Part shown: one piece after another, positions 23,969-33,121 of the stretch
Layout of the letters: each line of letters starts with the position of its first letter
Numbering within the stretch: the first letter of the stretch is position 1
Origin: Enterococcus innesii
Lineage (GTDB): Bacteria; Bacillota; Bacilli; Lactobacillales; Enterococcaceae
Reading direction: 5' to 3'
DNA: 64,000 bases
Assembly: GCA_018982785.1 (NCBI GenBank)
Contig: JAHHEN010000007.1
Coordinates: forward strand, 62,001 to 126,000
Notes under the pieces: generated by a model
The model's input: the letters and a program-made list of their open reading frames with translations, nothing else
Told to the model about the DNA's origin: nothing
Databases searched by the model: none
Position numbers and translations under genes: made by a program

Positions 23969-25498
23969 TCAAAGAATCGGAACAAACAAGCCACTGATTT
24001 TTTCTTTTGTTTTCGTCAAAAGGCTTCTGGCTTGCCATTCTTCTTTTTCTACTAATTTTGCATGAGCTAAGTCTTCCATAAATTGCTGATTTAACTCTGT
24101 GATTATTTTAGACGGCCCATAGATGAACATCGATAACTCATGGTTAAGGTAAAAACTACGAATATCAAAATTTGTTGACCCGATCGTTGCAGCAAACTCA
24201 TCGACGATCATATATTTACAGTGAATAAAAGCAGTCTCATCATAGGTATAGACTTCTACGCCGGCAGATAATAAGTCATCAATAAACGAATTCGTGCCAT
24301 GAAAAGAAATTCCTCGATCCCCTTTTCCCGGCACAATCAATTGTACGTTGATCCCACACCGTGCTGCTCTTCTAAGCGCACCTAAACTTTCTTCATCAGG
24401 AATAAAGTAAGGCATGGCGATCTTAATCGAATCCGTTGCCTTTCCAATGAGGTCATTAAAGGAATCCTTAATGATTCGCTCGCTATCATAGGGTCCGCCG
24501 TAGATTACCTGAACGATTTCCGAACCGCTTTGAACGTCGGTCTTCAACGGAAAATACGTAGCTGTCTGTGTCAAAAAATGAGTGACCGTTTCTTCCGTTT
24601 CATCAAGAAAGAGCCAATCATAAATAAAGCACTCTTGTACTTCTAGAACAGCAGGTCCTTCTATCCGGATGTTTGTGTCTCGCCAATAAGAAAACTTACT
24701 GCCTCGCCCACTATATTCATTTCCAATATTCATGCCTCCTGTATGTGCAATCTCCCCATCAATAACGACCATTTTACGGTGATTGCGCCAGTTCGCTTTA
24801 TTACTTAGCCAAGGTGAGTTCAACAAATCATACGTGCGCACCTCTACCCCATTCTTTCGCATCAATAATAACAATTGATTAGGAAAGGCGATCGACCCCA
24901 CGCTATCATACATAAACCGAACTTCCACCCCTTGTTTGGCCTTTTCGACCAAAACATTTGTCAGCTCCTTCCCTGTTTCATCCCCTTTAACGATATAAAA
25001 AAACACATGCACATGATGCTTGGCTTTTTTGATATCTTCTAACAAAGAAGCGAACGCCTCAGCGCCTTCGTTTAATAGGGTCAGATGATTATTGGTTGTG
25101 GGATACTTGCCCGAAAGATGAAAAATCTCAGTGGAGAGATCATGTTTCTCATGAATGACCTCTGAATGTTCTTGCAGAATAGTCGAAACCGTTCGCTGCA
25201 CTTCCCGTTCATTTTGTATCTGCTGTTTGGGCAATTTCCTTAATCGAGGTTCGCGGCCAATTAAATAATACAACATGACTCCTACAATCGGTAAAAACAA
25301 TAAAGCTAAGATCCAAGCAATCTTCGAAGTTCCATCCCTTTGATCAAAAACCACTAAGTAGCCACAAAGAAGAATCGCCAAAATTTCAATAGCCTGCCAA
25401 GCATAAATCATTTGATTTAAAAAGAGAATTAATCCAACCGTCACAAGTATCAGTAAAATCGTTAAAATTTTATATTGCTGTAATTTGTTTTTGATCAT
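23969..25498 (-). CDS. cls: Cardiolipin synthase
   Basis: 509-aa membrane enzyme that condenses two phosphatidylglycerols to cardiolipin. Two N-terminal helices with the phospholipase-D-nuclease-N type segment (FLPIVGVMLYYLIGR), then two PLD domains with HKD motifs NHRKMVVIDG (about residue 240) and IHCKYMIVDE (about residue 420), each followed by the expected GGMNIGNEY and GSTNFDIRS. ATG 25498 is preceded by GGAGTGAAGG. Monocistronic. Confidence 0.93.
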   Translation of the reverse strand: MIKNKLQQYKILTILLILVTVGLILFLNQMIYAWQAIEILAILLCGYLVVFDQRDGTSKIAWILALLFLPIVGVMLYYLIGREPRLRKLPKQQIQNEREVQRTVSTILQEHSEVIHEKHDLSTEIFHLSGKYPTTNNHLTLLNEGAEAFASLLEDIKKAKHHVHVFFYIVKGDETGKELTNVLVEKAKQGVEVRFMYDSVGSIAFPNQLLLLMRKNGVEVRTYDLLNSPWLSNKANWRNHRKMVVIDGEIAHTGGMNIGNEYSGRGSKFSYWRDTNIRIEGPAVLEVQECFIYDWLFLDETEETVTHFLTQTATYFPLKTDVQSGSEIVQVIYGGPYDSERIIKDSFNDLIGKATDSIKIAMPYFIPDEESLGALRRAARCGINVQLIVPGKGDRGISFHGTNSFIDDLLSAGVEVYTYDETAFIHCKYMIVDEFAATIGSTNFDIRSFYLNHELSMFIYGPSKIITELNQQFMEDLAHAKLVEKEEWQARSLLTKTKEKISGLFVPIL

Positions 25499-25847
25499 CC
25501 TTCACTCCATCCAAATATGGGCTTATTAATAAATGCTAAAGCAAAAAGCCTCACTATATACTATGATTATATACGTTCTCGTTACGCAAATGTAACTCAT
25601 TTCATCCCCTACTACTCATTTTTTACCTATTATTTATTAAGAAGAGACGATTTGCAGAAACGATACAGTAAATGACAAGCGCCTATTCAAATCGGCGCGC
25701 CAACTAAAGAAAACCCTGTAAGTCCCTCGACTTGTTGCAACAGCAGTTTTCTTTGCGCAATCGCCAAATTTGAATAAATCCCATCTTTCCATTACTATAA
25801 ACGAAATCCGATCGTTTTTGCACGGTTATACTATCAAGGAGGTTTGT
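25499..25847. other. Divergent intergenic region between cls and photolyase
   Basis: About 350 bases holding both promoters, which I could not assign with confidence. An open frame joins the photolyase from 25770 but lacks family sequence and an initiation signal. Confidence 0.4.
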
Positions 25848-27269
25848 ATGGCAATTCATGTGATGTGGTTTAGAAAGGATCTGCGCTTAGAGGACAACAC
25901 GGCACTTACTGAGGCGCTTTTGTCTCTTCAAGCAAACGACCAATTGTTGTGTATGTTTCATCTCAATGAAAAGCAGTTTCTCCCCGATGCACCAAGCCAT
26001 GATTACTTTTTTAGCGCAGTTGCTCACTTTATCGAGGCTGCCAAAAAGCAAAATCTGACGATCCACCTCTTAACGGGGACTTTGACAGAAGCCTTTGATC
26101 AGTTGTTCGCTTACTATCCAGAATGGAGCCAGCTTTACTTCAACTTTGATAACCGTGGATATGGTCGTAAACGCGACCTCTACATAAAAGAATTGGTCGA
26201 GAAAAAAGGCGTCACTGTCCATTCCTTTGAAGAACATCATCTACACCAACCAACGGAAGTCACCAAAGAGGATGGGACATACTACAAAAAATTTACGCCC
26301 TATTATAAGAAATGGATCCAGCTGCCCAAACCGGTCTATCAAAAGCAGGCCCTTGATTTTGAAAAAGCCGTTGATTTTGATGATGCATCTCACTTTAAAG
26401 CAGGGACAGCGTTGCTTGCTAAGCTGCTAAAAAATAGAAAGACCGATTTTTCAACGATCGTTGGGGAAGACTATGCGCATAAACAATTGCAGGCCTTTGT
26501 GCAAAAGCGTTTGGCCGCCTATGAAAAAGATCGAGATCTCCCTTCAATCAAAGGAACCAGCCGCCTGTCTCCTTTCTTGTCTTTTGGACAACTCTCTATT
26601 CGGAAGGTTTGGGCCGCTTGCCAAGGAATGCCACCCAGCACTGGCAAAGCGACCTTTTTAAAAGAACTGGCATGGCGAGATTTTTATCATATGATCTACT
26701 TCACTCATCCGGAGCAAAAAAACTATGAACTCATTGAGAAATATCGAAACATGGATTGGCAAAAGGATGAAGAGGCGCTAAACAAATGGCAAGCAGGACA
26801 AACCGGCTATCCGATCATTGATGCCGCGATGCGGCAGCTGAATCAAACCGGTTGGATGCATAACCGTCTACGGATGATCGTCGCTTCCTTTCTAACCAAA
26901 GATTTATTGATCGACTGGCGGCAAGGAGAAGCCTATTTTGCTCGACAATTGATCGACTACGACGCTGCCAGCAATATCGGCGGCTGGCAGTGGGCAGCTT
27001 CGACTGGCACCGATGCGGTTCCTTACTTTCGAATTTTCAACCCCATCACTCAGGGGAAAAAATTCGACAAAGAGGGGACGTTTATCAAACAATTTGTTCC
27101 CGAACTCGCCCAGTTGCCGCTAAAATTCATCCACGAACCTTACCTGATGACTGACGAAGAACAAGCCGACCTAAAGGTAGTTTTAGACACCAACTATCCG
27201 TTGCCTATAGTTGATCACAACGAAGCCAGAAAAAGAGCCCTCGATTTGTATAGTAAAATCGAGCCGTGA
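25848..27269 (+). CDS. phrB: Deoxyribodipyrimidine photo-lyase
   Basis: 473-aa class I CPD photolyase repairing UV cyclobutane dimers with light. N-terminal antenna domain begins VMWFRKDLRLEDNTAL. The C-terminal FAD domain shows TSRLSPFLSFGQLSIR, LAWRDFYHMI, the RPQ-like region GYPIIDAAMRQLNQTGWMHNR, and GWQWAASTGTDAVPYFRIFNP. ATG 25848 is chosen over an upstream frame because CAAGGAGG sits 7 bases before it. A strong terminator follows. Confidence 0.95.
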   Translation: MAIHVMWFRKDLRLEDNTALTEALLSLQANDQLLCMFHLNEKQFLPDAPSHDYFFSAVAHFIEAAKKQNLTIHLLTGTLTEAFDQLFAYYPEWSQLYFNFDNRGYGRKRDLYIKELVEKKGVTVHSFEEHHLHQPTEVTKEDGTYYKKFTPYYKKWIQLPKPVYQKQALDFEKAVDFDDASHFKAGTALLAKLLKNRKTDFSTIVGEDYAHKQLQAFVQKRLAAYEKDRDLPSIKGTSRLSPFLSFGQLSIRKVWAACQGMPPSTGKATFLKELAWRDFYHMIYFTHPEQKNYELIEKYRNMDWQKDEEALNKWQAGQTGYPIIDAAMRQLNQTGWMHNRLRMIVASFLTKDLLIDWRQGEAYFARQLIDYDAASNIGGWQWAASTGTDAVPYFRIFNPITQGKKFDKEGTFIKQFVPELAQLPLKFIHEPYLMTDEEQADLKVVLDTNYPLPIVDHNEARKRALDLYSKIEP

Positions 27270-27306
27270 GCAGCTGTCATGGCCTGCGCTCAAACATTTT
27301 CAGTAG

Positions 27307-27356
27307 AAAAAAACCAGCAAAGACGCTCCGTAAGAGCTCGTCTTTGCTGGTTTTTT
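27307..27356 (+). terminator. Terminator after the photolyase
   Basis: Long stem AAAACCAGCAAAGACG/CGTCTTTGCTGGTTTT, followed by T; symmetrical enough to work on both strands. Confidence 0.85.
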
Positions 27357-27689
27357 ATTAAACTGATGCGCCGTTTTTCATCTTTCTATAGTGAAAAAAC
27401 AAACGGCTCACCTCATCAAGTAGTCAGTTGTTGTGCGTACAAAAAAGGTCATACTACTTGCTGTGTTTTTTAATTAAGGTCTTGTCGCCTGATTCCGCAC
27501 TTATTTCTAGTCACTCTAAGCAACAATCCCCTAACGATTTATAGATAGAACCCTTTATTAGCGGCGTTCCCCACTTTTCCTAGACTGGCTAGTAACATTT
27601 CTCCTTGCAAAACTGTTCGTCTGATGAAAGGTCATCTATAGAACCATTCTGTTATAATAGCTCCATATTTGAGGATAAGGATGGTTTAT
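27357..27689. other. Intergenic region
   Basis: About 330 bases. A TATAAT near 27653, with no clear -35, probably belongs to the promoter of the YxeA-like gene. Confidence 0.35.
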
Positions 27690-28078
27690 ATGAAAAAAAT
27701 AATCGGATTCATCTTAGTCGTACTTTTAGGGTTTGCCGGATACAAAGGCTATGAATATTATCAATCCACCTACTCAGGACAAACAGCTTACGCGTATGTC
27801 CCATCTGAGATTCCCCTAAGGTAGAACATGAAAGTAAAAGCGGCATCGGCGACCAGTCGCCTTGGTATTCTTACGATTACACGTTAAACTTTGTAAAAGA
27901 AGATGGTAGCACAGAAACACTCGAGGTTTCATTATCAGAAGATAACGCAAAACCACTAACACCAAATTCATATGTAAAAGCGGTGATCAGTGAAAAGCGG
28001 ACAATAAAAGGCCCGAATGGCGTTGAAAAAGACGCAATTCCCAAAAAGATTCTAGAAAAATTAGAAAATCAGAACTAA
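27690..28078 (+). pseudogene. YxeA family secreted protein (frameshifted)
   Basis: DUF1093/YxeA-type small exported protein: N-terminal hydrophobic anchor MKKIIGFILVVLLGFAGYKG, then a beta-rich domain (YDYTLNFVKEDGSTETLEV, YVKAVISEKRTIKGPNGVE) ending in IPKKILEKLENQN. The frame breaks at ATTCCCCTAAGG (27810-27821). One added base (C4 to C5 or A2 to A3) restores a 129-aa protein and turns 389 nt into 390. Function of the family is unknown. Confidence 0.7.
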
Positions 28079-28118
28079 TGAGCTTTTGTTAGTAAGGACT
28101 AATGAGTTGCACAATATC

Positions 28119-28161
28119 AAATCTGGGTCAGAAAAAATCACATTCTGGCTCAGATTTTTTT
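28119..28161 (+). terminator. Terminator after the YxeA-like gene
   Basis: 15-bp stem AAATCTGGGTCAGAA/TTCTGGCTCAGATTT (with G-G and wobble mismatches) followed by eight T. Confidence 0.75.
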
Positions 28162-28424
28162 GCTAATGACTTTCATCTTTTTTTGAGTCTACTGGACATG
28201 GATGGCACTTATCTAGCTGGTACAAAACCACTCGCAGATGGTTACTGGCAAGTGCAGCGAACCACAAGCCGAGTACAGTAATGACAAGGTGCAGGAAGTG
28301 GTGCCGCACAACTTTGAGTCTACGAACAGAAACTCAATTAAACGAAATAGCGGATAAGGTTGCTGAACCAACCAAAGTCCCAAAGGGAAACGTAAAACAA
28401 AAATAGCAAATCTTTTGAGATCCG
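28162..28424. other. Unassigned region, GC-richer than its flanks
   Basis: 260 bases with short open stretches on both strands but no start signal. It may be a gene remnant; on the minus strand one frame reads a hydrophobic VITVLGLWFAALAS. No family recognised. Confidence 0.25.
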
Positions 28425-29054
28425 CTATCGATCGAATGCATTTTCTATCTCTTTGTACAATTTTTCAACATTAAGCATCCCGTAATCTTTTTTTGAAATA
28501 GCTATGACTGGTGTTGTAGGAAAATTCTGTTCAATTTCGTTTTTCGCATACCCGAAAGATGGAGTCAGCAAAATAAGATCGGCTTCACCGCCATATTGAT
28601 TTACCTGATTCGAATTATAGGTCTCAATTAAAACTTTCTGTCCTCTTTTCTGCATAAGCATCGCCAGTTTCCTACTTAAAGCCTGCGTTTGTAAAAGCCC
28701 TTGGTCCGCAATGAAGCTAAAGACGATATCAAAAATAACAACTTTTTTCCACTTCTTTTCTTCTTCTGAATCTTTTGTTTTAATTAAATCTCCTGTTTTT
28801 TCCATGTGCTGGTATCCTTTCTTTTTAGAAAAAAGAGTCTCAAAAAAAGTAGGTCTTTTCCTTCCTAAAATCTCGTCAACAGAAACATTGAAGTAGTTAC
28901 TCAAAGATATAAGCGTCTGAATGTCTGGATTGCTCTCATTTCTTTCCCACTTTGATACAGCTTGTGGCGTAACGTTCAAAATTTTTGCTAAACTTTTTTG
29001 GGTCATTTTTTTCGATTGTCTTAATTCTTTGATATTTTTTCCTAAATCTAACAT
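28425..29054 (-). CDS. XRE regulator fused to an EIIB(Lac/Chb)-like domain
   Basis: 209 aa. Residues 1-65 are an HTH_3 domain (NIKELRQSKKMTQKSLAKIL, VTPQAVSKWERNESNPD). Residues 105-209 resemble PTS EIIB of the lactose/cellobiose type: the terminal ISKKDYGMLNVEKLYKEIE parallels the DYGMMNGEKVL end of those enzymes, and DLILLTPSFGYAKNEIE fits the preceding strand-helix. The phosphorylated cysteine loop at the start of EIIB is absent (VFSFIADQGLL), so it cannot be phosphorylated in the usual way. A sugar-sensing or protein-interaction regulatory role is inferred. ATG 29054 has AAGGGAG upstream. Confidence 0.75.
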   Translation of the reverse strand: MLDLGKNIKELRQSKKMTQKSLAKILNVTPQAVSKWERNESNPDIQTLISLSNYFNVSVDEILGRKRPTFFETLFSKKKGYQHMEKTGDLIKTKDSEEEKKWKKVVIFDIVFSFIADQGLLQTQALSRKLAMLMQKRGQKVLIETYNSNQVNQYGGEADLILLTPSFGYAKNEIEQNFPTTPVIAISKKDYGMLNVEKLYKEIENAFDR

Positions 29055-29350
29055 TAATATAACTCCCTTCAGATTATCTTTTCAATGAACGGATCGTTGA
29101 ATAGAGGGAATGAGGACTAAACTATTGGTTGAGTTCTATCTCAGCGCTTATTAGAACGCTTTCATTAGTTCCTTAAAAAAATTATCGTTCAGAATTTCTG
29201 TTAAGCTTTTTTGAGTCATCCTTTTAGATTGCCTTAATTGTTTGATTTTTTCTTCTCTCGAACATTAATATAACTTCCTTGAGATTAACTTTTTGATGAA
29301 CGGAGTGCGGAATAGAGAAAATCAGAACTAAACTATTAGTTGAATTCTAT
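28978..29350. repeat. Diverged tandem duplication, two copies of about 160 bp
   Basis: Copies 28978-29139 and 29190-29350 share long blocks such as AACATTAATATAACT, CTAAACTATT and the start region of the HTH gene. Divergence is moderate, so the duplication is not recent. Confidence 0.7.
29162..29263 (-). pseudogene. Truncated duplicate of the XRE-EIIB gene 5' end
   Basis: The remnant reads (one base shifted) KIKQLRQSKRMTQKSLTEIL on the minus strand, matching the N-terminus of the gene at 28425-29054, then ends. It has a shifted start and no downstream domain. Part of a tandem duplication that includes the upstream regions (29190-29350 against 28978-29139). Confidence 0.65.
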
Positions 29351-29654
29351 TTTATCACACTTCCGTTTTTGGAAAAATATAGCTAGTCGGTTTGTTGATA
29401 TTGATAGAGCCAACTAACGACTGCAGACTCACATCTTTGTGTGGGTCTTTTTTTACATCCTTCCAAAACCCGCATTTTGAATCCCTTCTATTATTTTCAC
29501 GCTTGATGTCTTCTGCTCTGTTGCGATACGTTATACAAGGATACTGGACACATTTATCTAGCAGAAAGCTGCTTGACTGACTCTGTTTTCATCTCGGCAT
29601 CAATGACAAGAGCAATTCAAGCGCCTTTTCCTTTCCCTACTTCGCAGATAATTG
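29351..29654. other. Intergenic region with a plus-strand terminator-like hairpin
   Basis: About 300 bases. At 29421-29453 a GACTCACA/TGTGTGGGTC stem followed by seven T reads as a plus-strand terminator with no plus-strand gene before it. Upstream, TAGTCGGTT/AACtaaCGACTG can also pair, so a small RNA ending here is possible; no clear promoter was found. Confidence 0.3.
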
Positions 29655-29695
29655 AAAAAGCAGCGAATCACCTATCCGTTGACTCGCTGCTTTTT
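29655..29695 (-). terminator. Terminator of the Mga-like gene
   Basis: Stem AAAAAGCAGCGA/TCGCTGCTTTTT; T-run on the minus strand just beyond the stop at 29713. Confidence 0.75.
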
Positions 29696-29712
29696 AACTA
29701 ACAAGTGATGGC

Positions 29713-31161
29713 TCACACCACAAAAGAATGATATTTAGAATAAGCAATTTGATCGACGATCGCAGAAACCTGATTGACATCTAAATCGGCACCAATGGCG
29801 GTCACTTGATAAAATTGGTCATAATTGTTCCCTAATTGGGGGAGATTGGCATTGGAAATCAACAAGTCAAACGTCTCGTCCGGAGTATAGGGTAAAACAA
29901 CAACATTTTGCTTGCCTTTTAGTTCATTTTTTAACAAGTAAATCGAAGCATCCGCCAAAAGACTGGAGCACATATTTAAGACCCCGATCCGTACCCGATA
30001 TTCTTCTTTAGGCGATAACATATAAATTAAAAAGACTAGGCGTTTCTTGAGATAGTTGAGTTTCGTGGGCGTAAACAAGTTGGTCGGTGCAATAATGTGT
30101 TCCAGAATGTCTGAGATCACTTGATCCCGCAAAGAATTGTGAAACATTTTGTGGTAATAATTTAGCGTGACTCGATCGATGGAATAATTCACTCCATGAA
30201 AGTAATAAACTTGTGCGATTAAGGAAAAGACATTGGCTTTGATATCGATCGTCGTATGCGAGGCATCAAGACGATAAATGGACTGGATTGCCGCCATGAC
30301 TTCATCGGTGATCTCGAAGACGGGATTTTTATTGGTGTACAGTCCTAAGCGAAGTTCCTCGTAAGGAATCCCGCCCACCGTAATGAGGAAGAGACAGATA
30401 AAGAATGGCACGATCTTCGCTTCATCTACTGAGCAGATACATTTTTTAGAAGCATAGATCTGTCGAATAAAGTGACAGAGGGGCATCTCTTGGCAGCGCT
30501 CGATTTTGGTTTGTTCTTCCGGACTTAAACTTCCCAAGGTCATGTGAGACGTGACTTTTTTCATAATCACAAACAACCAGATCTTCAGCTGCTTTTGTTG
30601 GGCAATCGATAAAGTTATTTTTTTCGCTAACTCCGCAACCAAGTCATCGATCAAAACAGAATCGATCGTTGTTGCACCCATTTTGAAAAAATTATAGTAA
30701 AAATAAATGCGTTGTGTCATCGTTCCAACTAGTTTTTTGTTTCTGATCTTTAATTCAAAATGCTGCAACAACTGATTGCACTCAGCAATCAATCGATTGA
30801 GGGTCCCCACACTTATGTTTAATTCATCAGCCAAGACGAAGGCATCATAGCCTGCATGTTGAAACAAATAATGGATGATTTGATATTTAGCAGATTTTTT
30901 CAATAGCGTGTCGGTCAAATCATCCAGTGAGACACTATCGGTTACTTGCAGTTCCAACGTATAACGATTGATGATAAATGAGACCTTCTCATTTTTTAGT
31001 TGCCGTTGAAGGCTCTCTGATAATTTCGTCAAGGTCGGCATCGTAATATCTAATTCCCGACACGCATCACTTTTTTTGATATAACCGGTCGATAAATACA
31101 AAAATTTGAGCAAGATGTACTCCAATTTCAAGTCCTTATCCAGTAAGTCTTCTTTATACAT
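29713..31161 (-). CDS. Mga-family (AtxA/Mga-like) transcriptional regulator
   Basis: 482-aa regulator: N-terminal HTH domains (YIKKSDACRELDITMPTLTKLSESL and a second near residue 105, LADELNISVGTLNRLIAE), a central PRD-like helical region, and a C-terminal EIIB-like segment (VVVLPYTPDETFDLLISNAN). This is the layout of Mga/AtxA virulence regulators, often controlled by PTS phosphorylation. It lies directly downstream of gadB on the same strand but behind a terminator. Control of the gad operon is plausible but inferred. ATG 31161 has GGAGGAAAA upstream. Confidence 0.8.
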   Translation of the reverse strand: MYKEDLLDKDLKLEYILLKFLYLSTGYIKKSDACRELDITMPTLTKLSESLQRQLKNEKVSFIINRYTLELQVTDSVSLDDLTDTLLKKSAKYQIIHYLFQHAGYDAFVLADELNISVGTLNRLIAECNQLLQHFELKIRNKKLVGTMTQRIYFYYNFFKMGATTIDSVLIDDLVAELAKKITLSIAQQKQLKIWLFVIMKKVTSHMTLGSLSPEEQTKIERCQEMPLCHFIRQIYASKKCICSVDEAKIVPFFICLFLITVGGIPYEELRLGLYTNKNPVFEITDEVMAAIQSIYRLDASHTTIDIKANVFSLIAQVYYFHGVNYSIDRVTLNYYHKMFHNSLRDQVISDILEHIIAPTNLFTPTKLNYLKKRLVFLIYMLSPKEEYRVRIGVLNMCSSLLADASIYLLKNELKGKQNVVVLPYTPDETFDLLISNANLPQLGNNYDQFYQVTAIGADLDVNQVSAIVDQIAYSKYHSFVV

Positions 31162-31556
31162 GACTGTTTTTCCTCCAGTGTAAATCTATATTCATTCAGA
31201 ATAGTTACAACCAATTTACAGAAAAAGATAGCAGTACGTTACTTATGAAACAAACAAGCGCAGTAAAAACAGGCCCTTTCTACACATACTTTTCCTTCAC
31301 TTACTCCCCAACAAACCATGACTGACAAACAAAAACCCTCGATGCAAGACGAATTTCCCTAAGAATTCCCTCACGACAACGTTCTAAGATTTCCTTTTTG
31401 TTTATGTAAAACGTTCTTCTCTAAAAAAATATATTTAGACCATAATAATTAATACTATCACAAGCCAGAAATGTCAATAAATGAAATTATCAAGCTCTGT
31501 TTTTTTTACTTTCTCTTAAAAAACGACACTATCAAGTGCTTACCCGTTCTTACAAA
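31162..31556. other. Intergenic region upstream of the Mga-like gene
   Basis: About 395 AT-rich bases between the Mga-like gene and the gadB terminator. No ORF or firm promoter recognised. Confidence 0.4.
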
Positions 31557-31600
31557 CAAAAAAATCAAAGGCAGTCGATGCAACCGCCTTTGATTTTTCT
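31557..31600. terminator. Terminator after gadB
   Basis: 12-bp stem AAAATCAAAGGC/GCCTTTGATTTT (31561-31572 with 31586-31597) with T-tracts on both strands. Confidence 0.85.
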
Positions 31601-31698
31601 ATAAACCATTGTTCATTCAGTCTTGCAAAAAACGTTTCATAAAGGGACTTTTTATTCATTGAAAAAAGCAATGAAAGGGTTTCTAGCGATACCGTTTC

Positions 31699-33092
31699 TT
31701 AATGTGAAAAGCCATAGGTTTGATCGGATGAAACATGACGGCTTGGTCGCTTGTTCAAGCGCTCGATTCCTTCTTTCATGTCTTGCACCAGATCCATTGC
31801 CATTTGCATACTTAAATCTGCCCGACAGACAAAGCGTTGGATATTGATATGTGATAGATTATCAGGTAATGGATAGGTAGGGACTTGCCAGCCTTTCATC
31901 GCAAATTCATCCGTCAAATCATACAGATTCCAAGAAATATCGGCATCTTCTTTTAATTTGTAGCAGACGATCGGCAACCGTGAACCATCATTATAAATAT
32001 CGAAGTAACCCATGTTTTCAATCTCTTTTGCTAAATATTGGGCAACATCACTGGTCTTTTTGTGGATCAAGCGGTAGCCTTCAAACCCATTACGGATAAA
32101 GGTGTAATATTGTCCGATGATTTGGCTGGCACTTCTTGAAAAGTTGATGGCCATCGTTGGCATTTCACCGCCAAGATAACTTACTTTAAAGACCAGCTCT
32201 TCTGGTAAGAAATCTTTTTCTTTCCAAAGCACCCAACCGATACCAGGATAGACTAACCCATATTTATGTCCAGACGTACTGATGGAACGAACGTTTTTCA
32301 AACGGAAATCCCATTCAAGTTCTGGTTCCATAAATGGTGTGTACAATCCCCCACTAGCCGCATCCACGTGGATGTAGACTTTGTAGTCGGTGTGTTTGTT
32401 GTATTCCTCTAATTTCTTATCTAGTGCTTTGATGTCATCGTATCGTCCAGTGTAAGTGATTCCTAAGATGCCGACGACCCCGATCGTATATTCATCTAAA
32501 TAGTCTGTGACCTTTTCGACATTGATGCTGCCATGTTCTTCATCGATAGGGATCGTCCGCATTTCAATGTCCCAGTAGACACAGAATTTTTCCCAAACGA
32601 CTTGATAGGCAGAAGAAATCACTAAGTTTGGTTTTTGTTTATTGATATCTAAGCCAAGTTTTTTTGCCCGATTGCGCCAAGCAAATTTTAAGGCCAATCC
32701 ACCTAGCATACACGCTTCACTTGAGCCTACCGTTGATGTACCGATAAAATCGGACGCTTCTGGGGCATGCCATAAATCAGCGATCATATTGACACAGCGG
32801 TTTTCAATTTCTGCTGTCCGTGGGTACTCGGTTTTATCGATGGCGTTTTTATCAAGGGTTTCACTCATGATTTTGACTGCTTCTGGTTCCATGTAGGTTT
32901 GACAGAACGTCGCCAAATTTTGTCTTGAGACCCCTTCATCGATCAATTGATCCTTGACTAATTCATAGGCATCCCGCGGTACCAAGGACTCTTTTGGTAA
33001 TTTGTACATAGGGATCGCTTGATCCATTGCCTCATTCCCATAGATAGGCTCCAAATATTGGGCTTCTTTTCGATTTTTTTACTAAATAACAT
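31699..33092 (-). CDS. gadB: Glutamate decarboxylase (start frameshifted)
   Basis: PLP enzyme converting glutamate to GABA with proton consumption, about 464 aa. PLP pocket HVDAASGG and the Schiff-base lysine in STSGHKYGLVYPGIGWVLW are present; NLATFCQTYMEPEA and GTSTVGSSEACMLGGLA are typical of bacterial GAD. The intact frame starts at an internal TTG (33054), but ATG 33092 with GAGGAGGAG before it is the real start. One A added to the A7 run (33074-33080) gives MLFSKKNRKEAQYLEPIYGN, which matches GadB N-termini, and brings 1394 nt to 1395. Cotranscribed with gadC upstream. Confidence 0.93.
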
Positions 33093-33121
33093 GCAGCTCT
33101 CCTCCTCATAGGTTGTGCTTT

